This document shows positions 8,801 to 20,800 of a DNA stretch of 40,438 bases, piece by piece. Under the pieces are notes generated by a model. It had not been told where the DNA came from and ran no database searches. It was given only the letters and a program-made list of their open reading frames with translations. The position numbers and the translations under genes are program-made. Each line of letters opens with the position of its first letter. The stretch's first letter is position 1. Source of the DNA: a virus; the IMG/VR virus record IMGVR_UViG_3300046411_000602, positions 1-40,438 of that record; one strand, 5' to 3'.

Positions 8801-11800
8801 TTACAGAAGAACCTACATGGTGGGATTCACAGTACGGCACGAGCTATGGTTGGAAAAACTTTGCTATGTGGGAAGATTTAGAAAAAGGTATTATCAGGCA
8901 AGGCCCTAGAGAGAATATCACAAATAGTGAATACTTATCTGACAATAATTGGGCAAGACCTGGGTTGGTAGATTTAGTACCTGTTGATGAGAATGCAAAC
9001 TTGTTAGCGCCAGGAAAAATTACAAACACTGGTTCAACAAACAACGTTGAAGTGTATGCTAACAGAAGACAAGCAAATCAAGATGTAACAGATACTTTTA
9101 GAGATGTAACAGGAAATAATAATTTACCTAATGGTATAACATTAACGTACGGTTCTTCTGATGCATCAAGAGTATTGTTTGATGCAAATGCTGCCCCACA
9201 AGCAGGAACATTTTGGGATTACGATGGATTAATAGCAGGTAATGTAAACGGTAGCGGATTTGCAGAAGGGCTTGACGGATTTACAACTCCGTTTGTGTAC
9301 GTCGAAGATAATATTACAAATAAAAATTATCAGATATACAACTATAAATTTACTAACCTTACTCAAGAAGCAAGTGTTATTTTACAAAATCCAGCGCCAA
9401 TTACATTACCAGACAATGTAATAGGTATCACAGTCACAGGAACGCCCATTTTAAATCCTGGAAATGTATCTAGTTGGAATAATGAAGGGCAGTATTATCA
9501 TTCAAATACTTTTAGAGATAATGTACCAGACAACGGCACATATTTTATTGAACCTAAACATGCAGGCTTATCAGAATGGAGCACTACTGAGCATTCCCCC
9601 GTAGTTGGATGGTCACTAGATGGTTTGCCAATATATGGCCCATATGGCTATACAACATATGACAACAGTGGACAAGTAGTAGATAGTACTATTACAAGAA
9701 TTAATAGTTGCTTTAAGTTAAGACAAGGCAACAGACCAGATGGTCCAGGAGGTGCATTTACAGGAGAGTTTGTACAAGATTACACATTTAGTCCAACAAA
9801 TGCATCTACCTTTGCAGGTGAAACAGGGTCTCCTGCATTACCGGTCTCAGGACAGTATAATATGCGATTTGGTGTTACACCAGATAGCCCAACAACTCCA
9901 ATTTACTATTACGTTGCTACAGTTGATAATGACGGTAGTCCTATGTTCCCATATTGTATTGGAGGCACTGAATCAAGTACTAATACTTACTTAGGACAAT
10001 ATTTTACAATACCAATTGAGCCTGTAAAGAACAATACAGGTTCAATAACAGATACAGGTCCTCTAGTTGCAGTATCAAGTTCGTTGCTTATCACAGCAAC
10101 AACAGATGACACTGTAGATAATGTGTGGAGATTTGGCGACGGTGCACCAGCAGAAAATGCATGGAAGTACAGTTGTGGTTATCCGTTTGCCGTAGCAGAA
10201 GCATTGTTTTTAGCCAAGCCAGGTAAATTTGTTACATCATATTCAGACCCAACAAGAATTACAACACCTGTATTAGACAAGTTTAAAATTATTAATAGTG
10301 TAACTAGATCACCATTTAGTTTTACAGACCCAGATCATTTTTGCATACACGGCTCTGTAGACAGCAACGGTAATACTGTTAAGAATGTTGGCTATACTCA
10401 ATTTATTCACAGTTGGTTAAAGCATCAAGATCTCAATACAACAACAGATTATACTGACAAATTGAGAAAACTTAATATTAAATTAGCACACAGAATGGCT
10501 GGCTTTACTGACAAAGATACATTATCTGTAAGAGCAGATCAAACCAGTGTAACAACAACTTCGCAAAGTTTAGTTATACCTAATGAAAACATTGAAGTTG
10601 TAGTACATAGTTCACCTTATAAAACAAGAAACTATTATACAGGTTTAAGCATACAAAAAACAGTAGGCGGATACAAAGTAAAAGGTTTTGATAAAAACTT
10701 TGGTTACTTTAATGTGCTACGAAGAAACTTAGTTGGTAATACAAGTTTAGTTGAAGTAGGCGGCGAAGCATCAGACTATGTTGTGTGGCAACCACTCACA
10801 AGTTATCCAAAAGAAACTATTGTAAGTTATAATAACAGTTACTACAGAGCACCTACACTTGTTCCTAGTAGCGAATCATTTATACCAAGTCTATGGACTC
10901 GGTTGCCAAGTCTTCCGCAAAAAGATGCAATCAGAGCAACACTCTTCTTAGACGACTTACCTTATGTTGATAGAGTAGATTATCAAACAGAATTTACTTC
11001 ATACCAAGAAGTTGTAGACTTAATTGTTGGTATGGGTGCTTATCAAGAAAGTATCGGATATGACTTTGGCGATTATGATAATAGTATTAATGATGTTCGA
11101 AACTGGAACTACGTTGTTAGACAATTCTTGTTCTGGGTATCCGGCGGCTGGGAAACTAATAACACATTAGATCTAAGTCCGTTAGCAAACAAAGTATCAT
11201 TTAATAGTACAACTGGAATGATTGCTGCCATCAACAGAACAGATAAAAATCAGTTTACATTGTTAGATCAAAATGCCGCAGCAATTAATCCAAAAGAATG
11301 TGAAATAGTTAGAGAAGGAAATAGAATTGAAGTTGTACCACCAGAGGGTATACAAATTTATGGTGCATTACTATTCACAAAAGAAATTGAACATGCGTTA
11401 GTGTTTGACAATGTTACAGACTTTAATGATGTATTGTTTGATACAGTACACAACCATGCACAAACAAGATTAAAAGTTAAGGGTAAAAAAACTGCTAACT
11501 GGAGCGGATTATTCAGCACAGAAGGTTTTATTATACAAAATGATGAACTGAGACCTAACTTAGATAATATGGCACAGAGTTTAGGCCGTTATCATGAATT
11601 AGGTTTTGTTCCTGTAGAAAAGCAAATATACGAACAGGCACGAGGATTGTTTGGATACCAAGAAAGAGAATATTTAAACAACTTAGAAATTGAAGATGAC
11701 GACCAATTTGAATTCTATAAAGGTATGTTACAAAGCAAGGGTACTGCACCAAGTTTAGGAAAAATTTCTAAGAGCAGTAATATTGTACAAGGTGAAATGA

Positions 11801-14800
11801 AAGTTTACGACGAGTGGGCTCTCAAAGTAGGCGACTTTGGTGATTTAGAAAATGATCAAACTATAGAATTAAAATTAGAAAAGAGTGACGTTAGAAACGA
11901 TCCTCAAATGATTACACTGGTATTCCCAGAAGATACTACGGGTGTTATTGATTATGTTAAACTGATACAGCCAAAGCATAAGTACCATGCCGCACCTACT
12001 GTAGAAATAGCAGCACCATCAGGTACTCCTGCTGTACAAGCAACAGCGGTAGCAGAACTTGAATCAAATGGTGTACTTAAAGCAATTAATATTACTAATG
12101 CAGGTTCTGGTTATTCTCAACCTGTTAGGCTAACAGTTATTGCGGGTAGTACAAGTATTGCAAATGTTAATACAGTTTTTAATACACCTAATGCAACAAG
12201 TACTGTAGCAGTACCTAGTGCAAACATAAATTCATTAGGCTCAATAACTATTGACGGAGTAGCAGTAAACTTAAACAGTGCGACAGTAATGTCTAATGTT
12301 GTAACTGCAATTAACACTGATGCAAGTGTTAATTCAAGTGTTACAGCAAGTTTTATTACTAATCCAAACTCATCAACAGTTTTAACACTAACAGGTGCAG
12401 ACTTTACACTAGGTGGCGCTGCACTTGCTAACTTAAATTTAGCATCAGGTAATTATCAACCAAGACAACGTTTTAATATTGCAAGTGTTGATAATCATCC
12501 AAGCACAGGCACAGGTGCAACAACAGTAAGTGATATTGCTGTAACAGTTGATGGTGCAACAGTGGCAGGTTCTTTTTGGGACTTCGATGCAGGATCTAGA
12601 CAAGCAATACCATTTAATGTTGGTACAAGTCAAAACATAGATACAAGTGATGATGATCAGTTTGTTAATTCTGGCGATGTTGTTGTGCCTCTAGGTACAA
12701 CACTAGATGCAAATAATATTGTAAAAGAAAATAACTTAACATATAGTCATGCTAATGTTTTTGTAAATGGTGCAGAGTTGATAAACATCGTAGGAGATCA
12801 AAAGTATACTCTCACAACAAATCAACTAACAATACACAATGTTCAAAATTTACCTGGTAGTAGAATACAATCAGGCGCAAATGTTTACGTTATAGAAAAT
12901 GCAACGGTACAATTAAAATCAAATTACACCGGCGACTTGCCTGGAGCAGATCTAAACATTAAAGTATCAACATCAGACGACATTGCAATTATTACAAAGT
13001 CTAAGAGATTATTTGATATAACACCAGACGTTAAAGAAGATGATACAATCTTAATTGACATTGATGATTCGAGTCGTTTCCTCAAAAAGCCAATTGGCGT
13101 TAGAGAACAAAACTTGTGGCCTACAACATCTAATGTAAGTTACACAGGAATGACTAGCGATAGATTTACTAGCATACCTAATGCAGGTTATGTGAATAGT
13201 TCAAATGTTGACTTTAGTTCTTTTGATGTTCCTAGTATTGCTGATATGTTTAGAGATGATTTCTTAATTCAGCCAGATACGAACAGTATAGTGCATGTTG
13301 CTGTTAGTGATAACAAAGAATGGAATGTATATAAATTTAAAGAAGCAGATACAGATATAAGTTTTGTAGAAATGGAAGGCGATGATTCTACAGCATACTT
13401 GTATTCAAATGTATCTTTGTTTAATTATACAGATAGCAATCAAATTGGCAACACAGATTTAGGCAGATTCTTAGACTACCATATTGCAGTTAAAGATGCA
13501 GTAGTAAGCGACAAGTTTGTTCTTTGGGTTAACGAAGAAGTTGTAAATAACAAACAGGTTAGATTGAGTAATATTACACCTGTAGCAATGACAGAAGAAT
13601 TTATCAGTAGCATTGGACCAAGGACATTAAAAACAATTACCAATATTGAGCCAGGTGTAAGCAGACTTGCTAGTGCATTATTAGAGCCTGTTGGCAACGA
13701 CACAGTAAAAGTTTTTGCAGACACGGCATTGCTTAATGCTGATGTTAATCCTCTTGTAAGATTTAACACATCAAATATCACTGTAGATGAACAATTAATA
13801 TTTGGTCAGCAATATTCAGTGTCAAACATTAATGTAACTGAAGGATCATTTACATTTACTCAAGCAGGATTGAGTGCAAACATTGCACCGCCTAATGTGT
13901 CAGTTGAGTTTTTTGGTAGAACACAAATTACATCTACTGACCACGGATACAGCTCGGGGGATCTAGTTAGAATTGTAGCAGGTAATTACAGTGGAACATA
14001 TCAAGTTGAAATGGCTAGTGCAAATACATTCTGCATTGATACGCCATACATACAAAGTGGCGTTACAGCAGGTAATATACTTTCTTCAGAAATTAAAATT
14101 GTTACACAGAGAGATCACGGAATTGCTTCAGATTACAACGGCAAAAAAATTGCACTGCATCAAACAGGGTTTGAATACTACAATCAAGTATACACTGTAA
14201 GTCGTCCTCCTAGAGGTAATGAAATTATTGTAAGAGGCGTTCCGTATGATGACCAAGCAAAGTCATTAAGTGCTAATACAGCGGTGATTACAACATTGGA
14301 TCATGATGTAATATCTTTGAACAACTCAAATATTAAGATTGACAATATCACAAGTTTAGAGGGCATGATTGAATCTTTAAATAGAGGTTTTGATTTGAGA
14401 CGTGGTTGGGTAACGCATCGAGGCAGTTTCCAAATGCGTATACCTATGTTGAACACACCTTACAACAAGCATACAGGTATTACACCATTACAGGTTAAAG
14501 GTACTACTCCTTATGTGACAAATTTCACAGGCGTAAATACAAAAGGTGTTGTATCAACAGGGGCAATATCAGTAAGCAAGAGTGTAAACTCTAAAAAAGG
14601 ATTTAATAAATTAAAGAACGGTACACCAGCAGCTAAGAAAATTAGGGCGAAAAGAGGTAAGTTGGCTTCAGGAGTTGTAGCAGGCAGACATACTACAACA
14701 CAAAATGTATCTCCATTTAATCCTGTGTCAGCGGTAGCATCGACTGCGGTACAAAATTATACGCCTACATTCCCTAACGGTCAAATAAACACTAATCCAG

Positions 14801-17800
14801 GGAGCCAGGCACAAACAACATTTAATAACTTGTTGAATACAACTTTAGGTTTCCTTAATGGTAACAATACAACAGCAGGTACAACAACCACTACAACAAC
14901 TACTAATAATGTAAATATTCCTACTATTAGCACTGGCCCAACCAACATGACTAACAATTTAGGTGCACCTGTGTTAAGTGGTGCAGCTCTTGGTGCCGCG
15001 GCGCCAGCAAACTGTGGAGAATTAATTGTAGCACAGCCTCCAATACCACCCAACGATCCACCTGATGCATTGGACCAAATTCTTACAACAGGATATGAAA
15101 CAGCAATTACAGGAAACATGTTGCAAAATGCTTACGACCCAGATGGCCATCCTATAGAACTAGCAACCACTGGTGGAGATGTTAACACTGCAATAATAAT
15201 GCAACCATCTCACGGTACACTAACTAATTTACAAACAGACGGTTCGTTCACTTATACACCTGAGGCTGGGTTTGAAGACAACGTTGACTTTTTTAGATTT
15301 AAAATTAGAGATATACCTCCTGTAACAACTCCACCAACACCAGTACTGGAAGATATGGGGGAGATTACAATAAATGTTGGAGTAAAGCCTGCTATTCCAC
15401 CAACACCAACAGTATTTGAAAAGTGCGAGTTAACAGCACAATCAACTAACTCCAGAGGTGTAGACGATCAGTGGTTCTACAGAATTGAACCAACAGGCAA
15501 AGTTAAATTGATCATAGACATGGATGCCGCACACGACGCCTTGACTGCTTATCAAGTAGTTAGTAGGACCAGCGGCGGCGGTACAAAACGAGTTGCTACT
15601 GGCGATGCTAATCTGAGAAAAGCAACATCAGCAGAAAAACAGATGCTGATAGATCAAAGAGGTCTTGCAGGCCATAACCAATACGGACAGTACAGCCAAC
15701 ATTATCAACCATCGGTGCAAGATTTCTCCAGAGGAGGAAACGGTTCTTTTACAAACAGTATTAAGTACTGTGGCGTATTAGAATTTGACTTCGATCCTAC
15801 ACAAGGCGAATATTTAAGAGTTGACGTAGAAAAGAGAAGTAGTGTTTATAGATATGTGATTTGTTACCCAACATTCACAGACCCAGGTACACTCACAACT
15901 CCACCGGGTGCAGGAGCAGTTGCAGGTGGTGCCACAGGCGGAGGCACAGGTAACTCGCATACAAGAAATAGCGGCAACGGCGGTAGACGCGGTAATCCAA
16001 AGAGTACACCAATATTTAATCCTACTGGTAATCCAACAACCAAGACTAAAGCAACAGGTGGTACAAGTGCTGCCGCTGGTAACAGTTGGCACAAATATGG
16101 TGGACCAGGTCCAACTTTCTCACACAACTTTGGTGGTTTTAGTTTAGCACCTATGGCGGGCTATACTCACATGCCTAGCATATTTAAGAAAACAGTTAAA
16201 ACAGTCAACCCACAAAACGTTGGTAGACTACAGCCACTTGAGGACGGACGTTATGTAAACGTTACACAACAGCGTGTAACAGGCGGTAGAGTGATACCTC
16301 TTGCTGCACCTATGCCAGCACCAATACCGTTTGTACAACGTGCTATTAGAGGCGTAGACATAGCATTAGTTCCTGGGGGTGAAACGTTTGGTAATTCTAA
16401 ATACTGGGGTAATGATTTAGTAGACAATCAAATACTTAAGATTGCAAGTGATGGTTATTCATACCACTCTATTAGTGTACCAGGCTTAGACGGCTTCGAT
16501 GGCTTCAACAATGATGGCTTTTCAAATGACGGTAGTTCTAGTGGCTATAATCAAGCAGGTGTTGACGGAACAAGATCAGTTACAACTTTAGCAGGAGCAG
16601 GACCAAATGTTATTCCTGGCAATCCTGTTGTTGATGGCACAATTCAAACACTGTCAAATCAAGCATTAGCAGGAAGCCTATTTAGCGATACATTAACTCC
16701 AGGAGAAAATGTTCCTAGTGAAGATGCACCTCTAGACCCAGATGTTGCATACACTAATAGACCTATTATAACAATACAGCCTAAACGTAAAATTAACGAC
16801 AGGTACGTTCCTGCAGGGCCAAAAGCAATTTGTGGCCTAATCAGACCGGGGCCACAGATAAAACTTACAGAAGCAGATTTTATAGGGGCAACACCGGGTG
16901 ATCAAGTAATTATCAATAACCAAACAATTACTATACAAGGTACTCCTGCAGCCACACTTAAAGAATTTGAATGCTCGGGTGGGTTTGGATATACAGCCAC
17001 CAGCACTAGCACTCTCGAGGGTGCCGCGGTAGTTATTGATGCTTGTGGTAATGTCCCACTAACAATCAGAGATGGTTGTAGAGGCGGAACATACAAAGAA
17101 GTGTTAGACTTCCATGTTGTTAAAAACTTCTCATTAGTTGATGTAACAGTACCAGAAATACTTACACCTGGTAACAGCACAGTAATTTCACAACAATTAC
17201 CAGTTACATCGCATACAGCAGGAACACATGTTGCAGGTTCAACGTCAGTAAACGTTAATTACAACACAACAGCAAATGCAAACACCGTAACACAAAGCAC
17301 AGGAATAACAAATACTCTAACACCTGCTTATGTGCAAAAATCAAATCACACAGGTGGTAAAGGTTACTCTGTTGGTGACAGACTGAGAGTCGTAGGTGGT
17401 ACACCAGTAGCATCTCCTTTTGGTCCTATACATGAATTGTGTGTTGAAATACCTGGAATGTATTACTCCACAGGCACAGATGCAGAGAATATTCACGTGT
17501 TTATTGGAGACGGAACAACACCTGGTGCAGGTGCAGAAGCAGGACAGCCTGTCTTAAATGATCAAGGGCAAATACAACGTATTCCTATCATAAATGGCGG
17601 TTTTGGTTACGATCCCGCAAACCCACCTAAGATTAGAATCATAGATGGTGGGTCAGGTATGCCAGAGTTTGGACAAAAGATACCTGCAAAAATCAGACCA
17701 ATTATTAAAACGCAAACCAAAGGTGGCGATGGCAAAATGCATGATACACATGGAATGCCAGAACGTCCTGCTAAATTTATTGTTACAGCAGTAGACACTG

Positions 17801-20800
17801 ACGGTATTATTTTAAGTTTGCGAGTTATTGACAGAGGTATATACAAAGAATTCCCAGCAGACTTAGCAACTGGTATACCAATGGAATACGACCATGTACT
17901 GTTAGGTGATAACGACGCCATGAATTCGTACCCTCCAACTATTTCTAGTGGCTTAGGACAGTACGACCCTATAACAGGCGAAAGACTACCTTCTCCAGGT
18001 AATTATAACCCAATCGAAGGAGAATACGGACAGTACAGTGATCCACACAGTGGTGATACATTTGGTACTGGTGCCAGAATATTCTTAACAGCAAGAGAGA
18101 TACCAGACTGTTCAGAAAGAGCAGACGTTAGAAGTAGACTAGGCATCGATCCAGTTACACTAGAAATTCCTTATGTTGAGCATTTGGCTAACCAATTAAA
18201 CAATGCCTTACAAAATGCTGGATACGATCCTAATGATATTAACTTTACACCAAATCCACTTAACCCTGACATAGGTGAATTAGTATTAAATGCTCCTCCG
18301 TTTGACGGAGTTGAGTTTGATGAACTTACACCTGGCTTCTTAGATAAACTAGGAGTGCCACCAGGCGACTATAATCCAGATATGACTGAACTTGTTTCTG
18401 TTGATGCTACAAGTACTAACGATACAGACATTATTGATGAAGACGCTGATCCAGGACGTGATGGTTTGAGAGACCTAATTGATAACCCAGGTGGTTTTGG
18501 ACAAGGCAACTTTGGACCAGGCGGAAGAGGCAGACTTGGCTTTGGAGATGATGGTACTGTAGGATACAGTTTACCAGAAGAAGTTATGGCTATCTACGGG
18601 GTAGACATAGGCGGCTTTGCAAGTGATGGAAGTTCAATATTGGGTAATGCAAATGTAGTGTATGTTGGCGACTTGTTCCAATACGAATTAAGAAACTTAG
18701 ACGGCACATTTGTTGAGTCAAGCAGAGATGCAAGAGATTGTAGAGTACTGTACTTAGAAAGTCAACGTTATAATAAAGAATCAGATATAGCACTGGCTAA
18801 CACAAATTTTGTTAGTGCAAATATTCCTGCTACAAAAGAAGCATTTGATCAAGTGTGGATTGATGACGATGGAACAGGCAAATGGGCATACTACGAAGAT
18901 GGCTTAGTAAAACGTTCACAAGTACCATTAGTTGATCCTACATTTATTAAGAACACTATTGTATACGATAGCGAAACAGGCGAAAAAGATTATGATTACG
19001 ATATGTGGGATCCGTTCAAAGGCGTATTCCCAGCATTCGTAGATGCAGAAATAAAATACTTCAGCGAAAACGATCCTGTAGTGTATACAAGTAGACGTGC
19101 GGTATTTGGCCCCGATCAGGTAGGACAAGTGTGGTGGAATACAAGTGGTATACGTTACTACTGGTACGAACAAGGAACAAACAAAGAACGTTGGCTAAAT
19201 TGGGGTAAATCATTCCCAGGTAGCTCTATTGCATTATTTGAATGGGTAGAAAGCAAAGTACCACCGTCTGAATATAATGGAACAGGTATTCCTAAAAACA
19301 TTAGCGAGTTTATAACCGAACGTACTGTAGATCCATCTACAGGTAGATATGTTAATTGTTATTACTTCTGGGTGCAGAATGAAAGAGAAGTAAGTAATCA
19401 AGCTGCCACATTAGCAAAACGTAAATTTAGCACATTTGATTTAGCAAAATATCTTGCAGATCCTATAGGACAAGGTATTAACACTGTGAGTTTTATTAGT
19501 GCTGGTACACAAACTTCGCAAAACATTGCAAGTTTTGTTATGAGTAACTTAACTAAAACATTACGCGAAGACGAACAAAATATTCAAATTAATTTAAGTA
19601 GGAATCTAAATCCAATTGGATTAAAGCATACTTCATTTAAACTATTACGAGAAGAAGATAACAACAGCGATATACCTGACGATTTAGCAAACAAACTCAT
19701 TGACAGTTTAACAGAAATAGACTCCGCTGGTAATATTGTACCTGCAGATAATCTCAGTAATGTTGAACGTTACGGTATAAAGTTCCGTCCACGTCAAACA
19801 ATGTTTAAGAATGCTAAACAAGCAAGACGTGCCTTACAATATATTGTAAACGAAATACTAGCAGATGTCAAGTTAAATACATTGAATACTACATGGCAAT
19901 CAAGCATGTCGAGTATGAATATTATTGAAACTGTTAATTGGTATGCAGTAAAACGTATCGACGGTAGTACAAATGAAAAGATCAGATATGACAATACATA
20001 TAAAGCATCATTCACAGTATCAAGTGTTAGAGAACTAGATGCATTATCGAATGTATCAGATGGAACAATAGTTATGGTCCGTGCATCACAGTCTGATAGA
20101 TATCAACTGTGGATGTTTGAAGGTAAGCAAAACAGTTTCAAACAAATCGCAATAGAAAGCGAAACAGTAAGAATAAAAGATGATGTATATAATTATGATT
20201 TAACTGGTACAACGCAAACAGAACTTAGAGAATTTTTATATGTATTAAAAGATAATATATTTGAAGGTTCTGAAAACTTTAATAAAGTGTTCTTTGAATT
20301 GTTAAGATATGCATTGGGTGAACAACAAGAACTTGACTGGGCATTCAAAACATCATATGTTTACATTGAAAAAGAAGAAGAAGATCTTGTACAACGTGTG
20401 GGATATAGACCAGATAACTTTGAAAGTGTAATTGAATACTTGAATGAAGTTAAGCCTTATACTGCTAAGATAAGAGAATACAAGGACGGTAAACGTCCAC
20501 CTATGGAAGAAATCAAAGATCAAATGTTGAGCGATTTTGATGTTCCTCCATTTGCTGACAGCGACATAGGCGAAGTTAGATCATTAGACTTTAACTTTGG
20601 ACCAGATGCAGAATTAGCATCAAACAATGATGACTATAAAAAATCTTATGGCGGATTTGTTGCTGGGCAAACTCATTGGGATACCGCAAACGTTCCTGTA
20701 AGAACAGGTAATGTTAGTTTAATATTCGACAGAGTTGACTGGAGACTTGCAGAAACAGGCCATAATGTTGCGGCAAAAGCATACAGTGTAAGTATCGGTG

